Shown here one piece after another: positions 8,494 to 19,568 of a stretch of DNA of 61,391 nucleotides; positions within the stretch are counted from its first letter, which is position 1; the number at the start of each line of letters is the position of its first letter. The position numbers and the translations under genes are program-made. The stretch spans positions 1-61,391 of the forward strand of contig NZ_FQWF01000015.1 in the NCBI RefSeq assembly GCF_900129585.1, written 5' to 3'. The notes below the pieces were generated by a model. It ran no database searches and was not told the origin of the DNA. It worked only from the letters and a program-made list of their open reading frames with translations. Origin of the DNA: Flavobacterium micromati (lineage in GTDB: Bacteria; Bacteroidota; Bacteroidia; Flavobacteriales; Flavobacteriaceae).

Positions 8494-9043
8494 AATAAAA
8501 CTGTTATAAATTAATAGATTTGGTTAATTATTTAACAATTTTATAACAAAATTTTTAATAAACAATTTGGAAAAACATTTGTTTGGAATTTTTAACATTA
8601 AAACGCTGTTTTACGGGTTTCCGTAAAAAATATTTTTTTTAAAACAATACAAATCTTACAGTAAAGATTCAATTTTATTTTTTTTACAACTGTAATTCAA
8701 AGATTTTGTCAAAATTTTAAAGTCTGATTTGATATTTCACGTAAAACCAAATATCATAATTACGAACGTATAATTTTGGAAAACAGAATACTACTAATTT
8801 TAATTTATACAATAGTTTAAATGATAGTGTGTTTAAAAATTTCTTTATTAGTGAAGACTAAATTCGTCAAAAATTTTTTTGAAAAAATGTTTAGAAAACA
8901 GCTTTCTAAATTGGTAATCGTTGCTCGTGAAAATTAAATAATAATCTTAAAATTTTTGTAGTTGTAAGAGGAGGGGAACAACAAGTTCAAAACAGTAGGA
9001 ATGATATTAAGAAAAAGGTAATAGACTAAAAAAGGGTCTGCAT
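8494..9043. other. 550-base gene-free region with one perfect palindrome
   Basis: This is very AT-rich sequence without a convincing ORF. It would hold the promoter of the metalloprotease gene (minus strand). The only strong structure is the 8609-8628 dyad. Oligo-T/A tracts at 8630-8640 and 8690-8700 flank it. No tRNA or known RNA is recognisable. Confidence 0.6.
8609..8628. promoter_or_regulatory. Operator-like palindrome TTTTACGG-N4-CCGTAAAA
   Basis: A perfect 8-bp inverted repeat with a 4-base centre (GTTT), 116 bases upstream of the metalloprotease ATG. The dyad and its GC-rich core in AT-rich surroundings resemble a dimeric regulator site. A T-rich tract follows it on the plus strand, so a terminator-like role is also possible, although no gene precedes it there. 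Confidence 0.45.
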
Positions 9044-9682
9044 CTAATTGGAAAAAATATAACTAATGATATTTGCGCCCATTTTCAATGCTTTATCGCG
9101 AATTTCTTTAGGGTCATTATTCACTTCAGCATTTTCCCAGCCATCGCCCAAATCGCATTCGTAGGTGTACATTAAAACGAGTTTGTTTTTAATAAAAATT
9201 CCAAAAGCTTGCGGTCTTTTGCCGTCATGCTCATGAATTTTGGGCAAACCATTTGGGAATGGATATGGTTTTTGGAAAATTAAATGTGTGGCTGGAATTT
9301 CGACCAAATCATTATTGGGGAATATTTTTTTTATTTCTTTTCGAACATATTCATTCATCCCATAATTATCATCGATATGTAAAAACCCGCCAGCGATTAA
9401 ATAATTTTTAAGATTACTACTATCAGCATCGCTAAAAACTACATTTCCGTGCCCTGTCATGTGAATGTATGGGTAAGAAAACAAATCAGGGCTACCTGGT
9501 TCTACTGTTGCAGGTTTTGTTTTAATCCGAGTGTTAATATTAATATTGCAATATTTTATCAAGTTGGGTAATGAAGTTGGGTTGGCATACCAATCGCCGC
9601 CTCCACTATATTTTAATAACGCAATTTCCTGTGAAAATAACGGAATAGAAAAAAGTATAACAAGATAAAATATATTTTTCAT
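9044..9682 (-). CDS. DUF4159 domain-containing exported protein
   Basis: A 212-residue protein with a short signal peptide (MKNIFYLVILFSIPLFSQ). The body matches DUF4159: KYSGGGDWYANPTSLPNL near the start, the YIHMTGHGN motif, GGFLHIDDNYGM (about residues 99-110), a conserved HLIFQKPYPFP block and VLMYTYECDLGDGWE. The fold of such proteins is related to the glutamine-amidotransferase-like class, but no catalytic role is established. It is the third gene of the tsaD-rsmE operon (13-nt gap), an arrangement I regard as typical for Flavobacteriaceae. Confidence 0.82.
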   Translation of the reverse strand: MKNIFYLVILFSIPLFSQEIALLKYSGGGDWYANPTSLPNLIKYCNININTRIKTKPATVEPGSPDLFSYPYIHMTGHGNVVFSDADSSNLKNYLIAGGFLHIDDNYGMNEYVRKEIKKIFPNNDLVEIPATHLIFQKPYPFPNGLPKIHEHDGKRPQAFGIFIKNKLVLMYTYECDLGDGWENAEVNNDPKEIRDKALKMGANIISYIFSN

Positions 9683-9695
9683 GGATAAATGTAAT

Positions 9696-10400
9696 TTACT
9701 CGTTGATAAAAACTACACTGTGACAAGCTACAATTGCCGCAGTCTCAGTTCGAAGTCGTGTTGTTCCTAATGTGACTGGAACATAATTGTGGGTCAGAGC
9801 CAATTCAATTTCTTTTTCGGAAAAATCACCTTCTGGACCTATCATAATTGTTAAATTTTGATTTGGCTTTACAACTGATTTTAAGGTTTTCTTACCTGTT
9901 TCTTCACAATGAGCAATTAATTTTACATCTTCATTGCTTTGATTTATAAATTCTTTGAATGTAACTGCTGGATTTAATTTTGGTAAGTACACTTCATTTG
10001 ATTGCTTCATTGCGGCTAGAAGGATTTTGTCAAATCGTTCGTTATTAATTGACCTTCTTTCAGAGCGATCGCATATAATTGGTGTAATTTCCTGAATACC
10101 AATTTCTGTTGCTTTCTCTAGAAACCATTCGTAACGATCATTCATTTTTGTTGGAGCCACAGCAAGATGTAGCCCAAATTTTGTCGCAGGTTTCTTTTCA
10201 AATGAGATAATCCGCACCGTACATTTGCTGTCCGATGCTAAAGTGATTTCTGTTTTAAATAAAAAGCCTAAACCATTTGTCACATAAAGTATATCAGTGT
10301 CTTTTTTACGCAGTACTTTTATTATATGTTTACTTTCTTCTTTATCAAAAGCAATGGTTTCAGTGGTATTGTCAATGTTAGGATTGTAAAATAATTGCAT
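9696..10400 (-). CDS. rsmE: 16S rRNA (uracil1498-N3)-methyltransferase RsmE
   Basis: A SPOUT-class methyltransferase that modifies U1498 of 16S rRNA. The knot motifs are clear: MIGPEGDFSEKEIE (about residues 182-195) and LGTTRLRTETAAI (about 213-225), which bind SAM. The N-terminal PUA-like part begins with MQLFYNPNI and contains HIIKVLRKK. Length of 234 is normal. It is translated from an ATG 3 nt after the tsaD stop, and the DUF4159 gene follows, so the three are an operon. Confidence 0.95.
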   Translation of the reverse strand: MQLFYNPNIDNTTETIAFDKEESKHIIKVLRKKDTDILYVTNGLGFLFKTEITLASDSKCTVRIISFEKKPATKFGLHLAVAPTKMNDRYEWFLEKATEIGIQEITPIICDRSERRSINNERFDKILLAAMKQSNEVYLPKLNPAVTFKEFINQSNEDVKLIAHCEETGKKTLKSVVKPNQNLTIMIGPEGDFSEKEIELALTHNYVPVTLGTTRLRTETAAIVACHSVVFINE

Positions 10401-10403
10401 AAT

Positions 10404-11426
10404 TTATAATTGTATTCTTGCTTTAGAAACGACAGCTGAAGTTTCAAATGTTTGATTTAAAAATTTTTGATAACCTACAATTCCTATCATTGCAGCATTA
10501 TCTGTTGTATATTCAAATTTTGGGATAAATGTTTTCCATCCGTAGCTAACCTCTGCAGCTTTTAAGGTATTTCGAATTCCTGAATTGGCAGAAACGCCTC
10601 CACCAATCGCAATTTGTTTGATTCCAGTTTCTTTGACAGCTAATTTCAATTTATCCATTAATATTTCGATTATTGTTTGTTGAATCGAAGCGCAAATATC
10701 ATTTAGATTTTCGTCCACAAAGTTTGGATTTTCTAATTTTTTCTTTTGGATAAAATATAAAATTGCTGTTTTCAATCCGGAGAAACTAAAGTTTAATCCA
10801 GCAACTTTGGGTTTAGTAAATGCAAATGCTCTTGGATTTCCTAGTTGAGCAAATTTATCAATCAATGGTCCTCCAGGATAAGGAAGACCCAAAATTTTTG
10901 CACTTTTGTCAAAAGCTTCTCCTACGGCGTCATCAGTAGTTTCTCCAATCACTTTCATGTCAAAAAAATCATTTACTCTTATAATCTGGGTGTGCCCGCC
11001 GCTTATGGTCAAAGCCAAAAAAGGAAAAGTTGGTCTATCATAACCATCTTCAGCAATAAAATGAGCTAAAACATGTGCTTGCATGTGGTTTACAGCAATC
11101 AGCGGGATTTGCAATGCCAAAGCCATTGATTTAGCAAATGAGCTACCTACTAAAAGTGATCCCATTAATCCAGGACCTTGAGTAAATGCAATTGCAGATA
11201 GCTGTTCTTTATTGATATTTGCTGCGCGAATTGCTGCATCAATAACAGGAACAATGTTTTGCTGATGTGCACGTGAAGCCAGTTCAGGAACTACACCGCC
11301 ATATTGTGTATGAATCAGCTGATTTGCCACAACATTTGACAGTACTTTATCGTTCTGTAAAACGGCGGCCGCGGTATCATCACAGGAACTTTCGATGGCA
11401 AGAATAAAAACCTCGGGATTTTGCAT
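10404..11426 (-). CDS. tsaD: tRNA N6-adenosine threonylcarbamoyltransferase TsaD
   Basis: Catalytic subunit for t6A37 formation in ANN-decoding tRNAs, working with TsaB/TsaE and TsaC (not in the window). The sequence shows the ASKHA phosphate loop AIESSCDDTAAAV, the metal-binding HMQAHVLAH (two His), LTISGGHTQI, the DDAVGEAFDK region and GGGVSANSGIR. The ATG at 11426 (MQNPEVFIL) is chosen over an in-frame TTG at 11438. It heads the tsaD-rsmE-DUF4159 operon and is divergent from tamB. A possible -7 box for it is TAATTTTG on the minus strand at 11492-11499. Confidence 0.97.
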   Translation of the reverse strand: MQNPEVFILAIESSCDDTAAAVLQNDKVLSNVVANQLIHTQYGGVVPELASRAHQQNIVPVIDAAIRAANINKEQLSAIAFTQGPGLMGSLLVGSSFAKSMALALQIPLIAVNHMQAHVLAHFIAEDGYDRPTFPFLALTISGGHTQIIRVNDFFDMKVIGETTDDAVGEAFDKSAKILGLPYPGGPLIDKFAQLGNPRAFAFTKPKVAGLNFSFSGLKTAILYFIQKKKLENPNFVDENLNDICASIQQTIIEILMDKLKLAVKETGIKQIAIGGGVSANSGIRNTLKAAEVSYGWKTFIPKFEYTTDNAAMIGIVGYQKFLNQTFETSAVVSKARIQL

Positions 11427-11626
11427 AAAAAAGCACAAATTTTGAATTACTTTTGACAGGATTTAAGACACAATATTTTTTTATCAAAGGCCAAAATTAA
11501 AGAATTTTTATTAAAGGCTTCCCGTTTCTAAAGCCAAAATAAAATAGTACGAAAAATAAACACTCAACAGGTATCAAAAAAATAGTAAAAATAGTATTTC
11601 GTTCCCTCATTGGCTTAATTCTGCTT

Positions 11627-14600
11627 TTGTTAGTTGTTGCTATTACTCTTACTTTACCTGCGGTTCAAACGAGGATAGCTAGGTATTTTACAGAAAGTAT
11701 CAATAAGGACTTTGGTACAAATATTTCAATTGATGGAGTTGCTATATCCGTTTTTGGCGGAATTAAATTTAAAGATGTTCTTATTCGCGACCATCGTAAA
11801 GACACTTTAATTTATTCGCAACGAATAGCAACAACCGTTTTAGAAGGTAAAAAGTTGTTAGATGGAGACCTGATTTTTGATGGACTGGATCTACACGGTC
11901 TTCTTTTTAATTTGAAAACTTATAAAAACGAAAAGGAAACGAACCTAGATAAATTTATAAAAGCTTTTGAGACCGGTAAACCATCAACAAGAAAATTTTT
12001 GCTCAAAGCAAATAAATTACAAATTCACAATGGACATTTTATATTAACAGATGAAAATAGAGACAATCCAAAAGATGTCGATTTTACTAAATTAAATGCA
12101 TCTGTAACTAACTTTCTAATATTTGGACCTGACGTAACAACGGATATCAATACAATGTCGTTTCTTGATTTTAGAGGTTTGTATGTGAAAAATCTAAAAT
12201 CAAAATTCTTTTATACTAAGAAAAATATAAAATTATTAAATCTTGATTTACTAACAAAGGAATCAAAACTTGCAGGAACAGTAATATTAAAATATAAAAG
12301 AGAAGATTTTACAAATTTCAACGATAAAGTTTTATTTGATATTAAGTTGAAGTCGGCTTCCATTGCTTCCAATGATATTCGACATTTTTATAAAGAAATT
12401 GGAAAAAATCAACATTTTAGATTGAAAACAAGTATTAAGGGGACGCTTAATAACTTGAAATTGCAAAAATTGAAATTAATTGATGATCGCAATACTGAAA
12501 TTATAGGCGACATAAACTTTAAAAATCTCTTCGCTAAGAAAGGTCAGCAATTCTCGATGTATGCTCGTTTTTCTAAATTATCGTCGAGATATGAGGATTT
12601 AGTGATGATTTTGCCCAATATTTTAGGCAATAAATTACCTAGTTCTTTGAAGAAGTTGGGCCGGTTTACCGCTTCTGGAATTACTAAAGTCTCTACAATT
12701 ACCGTTGAAGCTAATGTTTCGATTAGCACTGAACTAGGAAATGTAATTTCAAAATTAGCAATTCAAAACATAAATGAAATTGATAAAGCATCTTATGTGG
12801 GGAATGTAATCTTAGAAAACTTTGATATTGGAACACTATTGGAACAAAAAGATTTAGGAAAAGTTACTTTAAATATTGATGTTGACGGCGAAGGTTTCAA
12901 GCAAAAGTATCTGAATACATTAATCAAAGGTAACGTAAGCAATATCGATTTTAAAAATTATAACTATACCAATATTATTGTTGATGGAACACTCGAGAGT
13001 CCAAATTATACTGGAAAAATTGCAATTAATGATCCTAACTTAAAAATGACTTTTGATGGATTATTAGATTTGAGTAAGAAGGATAGTCGTTATGATTTTG
13101 ATATCAAAGTTGAAAATGCTGACTTGAGTAAATTAAAACTAATAAAAGATTCAATTGCTATTTTCAAAGGGGATGTGGTGGTGCAAGCATCAGGAAATAA
13201 CATAGAAAATTTTCAAGGTAATGTTTACATCAATAAAACATCATATCAAAATGTAAAAGATACTTACAGTTTTGATGATTTTTCGATCAATTCTATTTTT
13301 GATGCCAGCCGAGTTCGAACTATTACTGTAAATTCTCCAGATATTGTCCAAGGCGAAATTATTGGAAAGTATGAATTCAATCAACTTGAGAATTTAGTAA
13401 AAAATTCTTTTGGAAGTCTTTACACTAATTTTAAACCGAACAAAGTAAAAAAAGGACAATTTTTAAAATTTAATTTCTCAATTTATAATAAGATTATTGA
13501 AATCTTTTTTCCAGAAATTTCAATAGCTGCAAATACAATTATAAAAGGAAACATGAATTCTGATAACCAAGAATTCAAACTTAATTTTAACTCTCCTCAA
13601 ATTATAGCTTCTGAAAATGTAGTAGATAATATAAATGTGTCAATAGACAATAAAAACCCTTTGTACAATGCTTATATTGAGCTAGATAGCATAAAAACTA
13701 AGTATTATAAAATACGTGACTTTAGTTTGATAAACGTTACGATGAAAGATACATTGTACTTTCGATCAGAATTTAAAGGTGGTAAAAATGCCGAAGATTA
13801 TTATAATTTGAATTTATATCATACCATAAATAAAGAAAACAAAAATGTAGTTGGCATTAGCAAATCAGAAATAAAATTTAAAGATTATTTGTGGTTTTTA
13901 AATGAAAAGGAAGCTTCCGATAATCAAATCGTTTTTGATAAATCATTTGAGAATTTTAATATTGACAATATTTTGCTCACTCATGAAAATCAATCGATAG
14001 CGCTCGCAGGAATATTCAAAGGATCGAATGTCAAAGATCTAAAACTGAATTTTAAGGATGTCGATTTAAATCAAATTACGCCTACAAATGAAAAGTTTAT
14101 ACTTGAAGGAAATATTAATGGTGAGGTAAGTTTTAAACAAAATAATGCTGTTTTTCAACCAACGGCTTCAATTGTGATTGATAAATTGAATGTGAATAAA
14201 ACAGAACTCGGAGTTCTTAATTTTAATATTGAAGGCGATCAGAGTCTAAAGAAATTTAAAATAAATTCTAATTTAGAAAATAAAAATGTAGAGTCGTTCA
14301 ACGCAGATGGTAGTTTTGAAATTGTTAATAAAGAAACGATTCTGGATTTAAATGTAAAATTAGACCAATTTAATGTTGCAACGCTTAACTCACTCGGTGG
14401 AAATGTATTATCAAATATTAGAGGTTCCATTTCAGGGAATGCAATGATAGCGGGGAATCTTAAAAAACCCAATATAAATGGACGTCTCTTTTTAGATAAA
14501 GCTGGAATCACTATTCCATACCTTAATGTGGATTATGGATTAAGTGACAACACAATAATTGACTTAACGGATGAGCGTTTTCTTTTTAGAAATAATACTC

Positions 14601-16060
14601 TCACTGATACTAAATATGCGACGAAAGGTAACTTAAATGGATTTATAGAACACAATAATTTTACCGATTGGAAATTAGATTTGACAATAAATTCAAAGAG
14701 ATTGTTAGCGCTAGACACTAAAGATTCAGAGGATGCAGCCTATTACGGAACGGTATTTATTGATGGAGTGGCTACCATCAAAGGACCAACAAATTCGTTA
14801 TTTATCAAAGTTGCTGCAAAATCACAGAAGGGAACTGCAGTCAAAATCCCAATCAACAATGCGGAAAGCGTTAGTGATAATATTTTTCTTCATTTTGTCA
14901 CAGAAAAAGAAAAATACAATCTTGCAAATGGTATTGTTGATAATACTAGAAATTACAACGGACTCGAGTTAGAATTTGATTTTGATATCACACCAGACGC
15001 CGAAGTTGAAGTAATTTTAGATAGAAATACAGGTCATGGAATGCGTGGTAAAGGTTTCGGATCTTTACTCTTTAAAATAAATACATTAGGGAAATTTAAT
15101 ATGTGGGGCGATTTCCAGGCTTATGAAGGAACCTATAATTTTAAATATGGTGGTTTAATAGACAAGAAATTTGAAGTTAAAAAAGGTGGCTCAATTACTT
15201 GGGAAGGAAACCCGATGAAGGCATTGCTTAATCTTGAAGCCGTTTATAAAACTACTGCGAATCCTGCTGTATTGTTAGAAAACTCCTCTTTTAATACTAA
15301 AGTTCCAGTTGAAGTTGTAATAGGAGTTAGAGGCGATTTAACAAGCCCAGAACCTGATTTTAATATTGAATTTCCAACGGTGACTTCTGTATTAAAATCT
15401 GAAATTCAATACAAATTAAATGACAAAGATATTAGGCAAACTCAGGCACTGTATTTATTATCTTCGGGAGGATTTTTAAGTCCGGAGGGAGTAAGCCAAT
15501 CCGATCTTTCTGGTAGTTTATTTGAAACAGCATCGAGTATTTTGGGTGGAATTATTCAAAGTGACGACGACAAGTTTAAGGTAGGTCTAAATTTTATTGG
15601 TGCTGATAGAAGAATTGGCAGGGAAACAGATGGTCGATTTGTTGCCACAATTTCCTCTAAAATTAATGATCGAATTACTATTAATGGAAAATTAGGGGTG
15701 CCTTTTGGAGGAATCAACGAGTCTGCAATTGTGGGTGATGTTGAAGCTCTTTTTCGCGTAAACGAAGACGGAACGCTTAACTTGCGAATTTTTAATAAAG
15801 AAAATGATATTAATTACGTTGGTCAAGGAATTGGTTACACGCAAGGGGTAGGGGTTTCTTATGAAGTGGATTTTGATACTTTTAAAGAATTTGTTAATCA
15901 AATATTCAGAAATCTTAAATTTGATAGGGTATCAACTGAATCTGCTCAAGATCAAGATTCAAATTTATCTCCAGATTATATTAATTTTCAACGATCTAAA
16001 AAAACAAATCCTGAAAAAGTTAAGAATAACAAAGAAGGATTAATCCCTGACGAATATTAG
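11627..16060 (+). CDS. tamB: Translocation/assembly module TamB (DUF490/AsmA-like)
   Basis: A giant envelope protein of at least 1477 residues. The body is a long series of amphipathic beta repeats (LNLDVKL-type alternation) as in AsmA/TamB lipid-transfer proteins, and the C-terminal 400 residues carry the DUF490 features: IKGPTNSLFIKV, GKFNMWGDFQAYEGTYNFKYGG, FEVKKGGSITWEG and VLKSEIQYKL. The TTG at 11627 cuts the N-terminal anchor in half. The frame is open upstream to 11543 and encodes IKKIVKIVFRSLIGLILLLL, the natural membrane anchor, but holds no ATG, GTG or TTG before 11627. An ATC or ATT start (for example ATC at 11573) is therefore possible. tsaD lies divergent, which seems usual in this group. 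Confidence 0.88.
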   Translation: MLVVAITLTLPAVQTRIARYFTESINKDFGTNISIDGVAISVFGGIKFKDVLIRDHRKDTLIYSQRIATTVLEGKKLLDGDLIFDGLDLHGLLFNLKTYKNEKETNLDKFIKAFETGKPSTRKFLLKANKLQIHNGHFILTDENRDNPKDVDFTKLNASVTNFLIFGPDVTTDINTMSFLDFRGLYVKNLKSKFFYTKKNIKLLNLDLLTKESKLAGTVILKYKREDFTNFNDKVLFDIKLKSASIASNDIRHFYKEIGKNQHFRLKTSIKGTLNNLKLQKLKLIDDRNTEIIGDINFKNLFAKKGQQFSMYARFSKLSSRYEDLVMILPNILGNKLPSSLKKLGRFTASGITKVSTITVEANVSISTELGNVISKLAIQNINEIDKASYVGNVILENFDIGTLLEQKDLGKVTLNIDVDGEGFKQKYLNTLIKGNVSNIDFKNYNYTNIIVDGTLESPNYTGKIAINDPNLKMTFDGLLDLSKKDSRYDFDIKVENADLSKLKLIKDSIAIFKGDVVVQASGNNIENFQGNVYINKTSYQNVKDTYSFDDFSINSIFDASRVRTITVNSPDIVQGEIIGKYEFNQLENLVKNSFGSLYTNFKPNKVKKGQFLKFNFSIYNKIIEIFFPEISIAANTIIKGNMNSDNQEFKLNFNSPQIIASENVVDNINVSIDNKNPLYNAYIELDSIKTKYYKIRDFSLINVTMKDTLYFRSEFKGGKNAEDYYNLNLYHTINKENKNVVGISKSEIKFKDYLWFLNEKEASDNQIVFDKSFENFNIDNILLTHENQSIALAGIFKGSNVKDLKLNFKDVDLNQITPTNEKFILEGNINGEVSFKQNNAVFQPTASIVIDKLNVNKTELGVLNFNIEGDQSLKKFKINSNLENKNVESFNADGSFEIVNKETILDLNVKLDQFNVATLNSLGGNVLSNIRGSISGNAMIAGNLKKPNINGRLFLDKAGITIPYLNVDYGLSDNTIIDLTDERFLFRNNTLTDTKYATKGNLNGFIEHNNFTDWKLDLTINSKRLLALDTKDSEDAAYYGTVFIDGVATIKGPTNSLFIKVAAKSQKGTAVKIPINNAESVSDNIFLHFVTEKEKYNLANGIVDNTRNYNGLELEFDFDITPDAEVEVILDRNTGHGMRGKGFGSLLFKINTLGKFNMWGDFQAYEGTYNFKYGGLIDKKFEVKKGGSITWEGNPMKALLNLEAVYKTTANPAVLLENSSFNTKVPVEVVIGVRGDLTSPEPDFNIEFPTVTSVLKSEIQYKLNDKDIRQTQALYLLSSGGFLSPEGVSQSDLSGSLFETASSILGGIIQSDDDKFKVGLNFIGADRRIGRETDGRFVATISSKINDRITINGKLGVPFGGINESAIVGDVEALFRVNEDGTLNLRIFNKENDINYVGQGIGYTQGVGVSYEVDFDTFKEFVNQIFRNLKFDRVSTESAQDQDSNLSPDYINFQRSKKTNPEKVKNNKEGLIPDEY

Positions 16061-16419
16061 TTATTCCACAATTAAATTTAGTTTACAATTTTTTTTTGAA
16101 CATTACAGTTCGTAAGTGCTTAAAAGAACACCAATAAATTTTAAAATTTTTCTTAGGGGTTGATCTATTATCTTCTACAACTTCTGATTTGCTGACAAAT
16201 ACTTTTATTGTTAAATTTATTAAAAAAATTTGCGGAATTAAATATTATTAAATTTTAATTCATTAATTTTTAGTTTTATTAAGTTATTTGTACTTTTTTT
16301 GGTTTTTGGAAAACTTATTAACGAAAACGTTTGAATTTATTTTACGTGTTCACTTTATTAAAACCGCAGCTTTGAAAGTGGTTTATGTTTGTTAATTTTA
16401 CACTTTAATACTTTAAATA
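16061..16419. other. 359-base AT-rich gap before pfkA
   Basis: No ORF or known RNA is seen. The only promoter-like element is TATGTTTG at 16384-16391 (TAnnTTTG form), 28 bases before the pfkA ATG. A TTTG at 16371-16374 is too close to serve as its -33 box. An AAAGTG/CACTTT pair around 16375-16406 is weak. Confidence 0.45.
16384..16391 (+). promoter_or_regulatory. Candidate -7 box (TATGTTTG) of pfkA
   Basis: It matches TAnnTTTG and lies 28 bases before the ATG, giving a leader of about 22 nt. A proper -33 element is not visible. Confidence 0.4.
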
Positions 16420-17406
16420 ATGCCAAAAATAATTAAAAAAGTTGGCGTTCTAACCTCGGGAGGAGACTCGCCTGGTATGAATGCAGCGATTCGTTCGGTT
16501 GTGCGAACATGTGCTTATCATCATATAGAATGTATAGGAATTTATAGAGGTTACCAAGGAATGATTGAGGGAGATTTCAAGGATATGGGACCTAGAAGCG
16601 TAAACAATATCGTGAATAAGGGAGGTACGGTATTAAAATCAGCTCGATCTACTGATTTTAAATCAGTTGATGGCCGGAAAAAAGCGCATGAAAATCTTTT
16701 AAAAGCTGGAATTGATGCTTTAGTTGTTATAGGCGGAGATGGATCTTTCACAGGAGCATTACAATTCAACAAAGAGTTTGATTTTCCAATAATGGGTATT
16801 CCTGGAACAATTGATAACGATATTTTTGGAACCAGTCATACTCTAGGTTACGATACTGCATTAAATACTGTTGTTGATGTCATCGATAAAATTAGAGATA
16901 CTGCAAGTTCGCACAACCGATTATTCTTTGTAGAAGTAATGGGCAGAGATGCTGGACATATTGCTTTAAACGCTGGTATTGGCGCAGGAGCAGAAGAAAT
17001 TCTAATTCCAGAAGAAGATTTAGGTTTAGAACGGCTATTAGAATCTTTACAAAAAAGTAAAGCATCGGGCAAATCTTCAAGTATTGTTGTTATTGCAGAG
17101 GGAGATAAAATAGGCAAAAACGTATTTGAATTAAAAGATTATGTTGAAACAAATTTACCTGAATATGATGTTAGAGTTTCTGTTTTAGGACACATGCAGC
17201 GCGGTGGTTCTCCTTCATGTTTTGATAGAGTTCTTGCAAGCAGATTGGGTGTCAAAGCAGTAGAATCATTATTAGAAGGGAAGTCAAATTACATGGTTGG
17301 TTTAAAAAACGATACAATTTCCTTGACTCCGTTAGAGCAAGCCATTAAAGGAAAAACAGAAATTGATAGAGAATTATTACGTGTTTCGGACATCATGTCC
17401 ACATAA
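16420..17406 (+). CDS. pfkA: 6-phosphofructokinase, ATP-dependent
   Basis: Glycolytic enzyme that phosphorylates fructose 6-phosphate. Diagnostic sites are GGDSPGMNAAIRSVVR (ATP-binding start), VVIGGDGSFTGA (the second Gly after GGD is kept, as in ATP-using enzymes rather than pyrophosphate-using ones), MGIPGTIDNDI with the catalytic Asp, and GYDTALNTVVD; GHMQRGGSPS is the C-terminal substrate loop. The length of 328 fits bacterial group I enzymes. gap follows 73 bases downstream without a visible terminator between them, so the two glycolytic genes are likely cotranscribed. Confidence 0.97.
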   Translation: MPKIIKKVGVLTSGGDSPGMNAAIRSVVRTCAYHHIECIGIYRGYQGMIEGDFKDMGPRSVNNIVNKGGTVLKSARSTDFKSVDGRKKAHENLLKAGIDALVVIGGDGSFTGALQFNKEFDFPIMGIPGTIDNDIFGTSHTLGYDTALNTVVDVIDKIRDTASSHNRLFFVEVMGRDAGHIALNAGIGAGAEEILIPEEDLGLERLLESLQKSKASGKSSSIVVIAEGDKIGKNVFELKDYVETNLPEYDVRVSVLGHMQRGGSPSCFDRVLASRLGVKAVESLLEGKSNYMVGLKNDTISLTPLEQAIKGKTEIDRELLRVSDIMST

Positions 17407-17473
17407 GTTGTTGAAGTTTTTTTTAATAAATCAAGCTTTATAAAGAGTTAATAAAAAACAAATAAAAAAGTAA

Positions 17474-18484
<1,011 letters not shown>

Positions 18485-18500
18485 TTTTTTCTATATTTAT

Positions 18501-18534
18501 AATCCCGTTATTTATTAGTAACGGGATTTTATTT
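18501..18534 (+). terminator. Rho-independent terminator after gap
   Basis: A perfect 10-bp stem AATCCCGTTA/TAACGGGATT with an 8-base loop, followed by TTATTTT. It ends the pfkA-gap unit 17 bases past the gap stop. Confidence 0.88.
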
Positions 18535-18580
18535 TGTAAACAAATTTCCATTACAAACTTTTTACCAAAAATCAGAGAAT

Positions 18581-19432
18581 ATGAAATTAATAGTTGATAG
18601 CGGTTCTACCAAAGCCGATTGGATTGCGATAAATGACGAAGGAAAAGTATTATTTACAACACAAACATTAGGATTAAATCCTGAAGTATTAGAAGGGCAT
18701 GAAATTATCGATCGACTAAATGATCGTTTTGATATTTTACAAAATAAAAAAGAAGCAACGCATTTATTTTTCTACGGAGCGGGCTGCGGAACAGATCGAA
18801 TGAAAATTGAACTGTCTCAAATTTTTCAAACCTATTTTCCAAATGCAATCATATCTGTTCAAGAAGACACTTATGCCGCTGTTTATGCTACAACGCCAAA
18901 AGGTGATAAAGCAATTGTTTCTATATTGGGAACAGGTTCTAACTGTAGCTATTTTGATGGAAAGGAATTGCACCAAAAAGTACAATCACTAGGATATATC
19001 ATAATGGATGATTGTAGTGGTAATGTTTTTGGGAAAGAGCTAATTAGAAAATATTATTTCAATAAAATGCCGAAGGAATTAGCGGAACAATTTGAAAAAG
19101 ATTATAATGTTGATCCCGATGCAATAAAAAGTAAATTGTATAAGGAAGCGAATCCAAACGCTTACTTAGCAACTTTTGCAAAATTTCTAATCCAACATAA
19201 AGAAACCGAATTTTGTAAAAAAATTATTTATAAAGGCATGAAATCTTTTGTAAAAAATTATATCAAACAATTTGATAATTGTAAGGATGTGCCTGTTCAC
19301 TTTGTAGGATCAATTGCATTTTATCTGAAAGAAGAATTACAAGAAACTTTTAATAAATACGACCTAAAATTAGGTAATGTATTAAGACGACCTATTGATG
19401 GATTAATAGCGTATCATGTGGCTAATAAATAG
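18581..19432 (+). CDS. BadF/BadG/BcrA/BcrD-type ATPase, N-acetylglucosamine-kinase-like
   Basis: An ASKHA-fold sugar kinase of the eukaryotic GlcNAc-kinase-like group. The N-terminal phosphate loop is IVDSGSTKADWIAI. Other landmarks are FYGAGCGTDRMK, a SILGTGSNCSYFDG glycine-rich loop (the adenosine/phosphate-2 region) and FVGSIAFYLKEEL near the C-terminus. 283 residues is the normal size. It probably phosphorylates an amino sugar from the cell wall or from chitin, which would feed the glycolytic genes just upstream, but the exact substrate is inferred. It has its own transcription start after the gap terminator. Confidence 0.8.
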   Translation: MKLIVDSGSTKADWIAINDEGKVLFTTQTLGLNPEVLEGHEIIDRLNDRFDILQNKKEATHLFFYGAGCGTDRMKIELSQIFQTYFPNAIISVQEDTYAAVYATTPKGDKAIVSILGTGSNCSYFDGKELHQKVQSLGYIIMDDCSGNVFGKELIRKYYFNKMPKELAEQFEKDYNVDPDAIKSKLYKEANPNAYLATFAKFLIQHKETEFCKKIIYKGMKSFVKNYIKQFDNCKDVPVHFVGSIAFYLKEELQETFNKYDLKLGNVLRRPIDGLIAYHVANK

Positions 19433-19568
19433 TTTTGTGATGTTGAGCTGTTAACTTTTTGTCTTCTTAATTTAAATTTCGCAATTTAACATAAAGTACT
19501 CATCATCAAAGTAATAGTCAGTGCAACTAAATGAAGCAGTACTAAAGACAAATAACTAAGTACATTTA

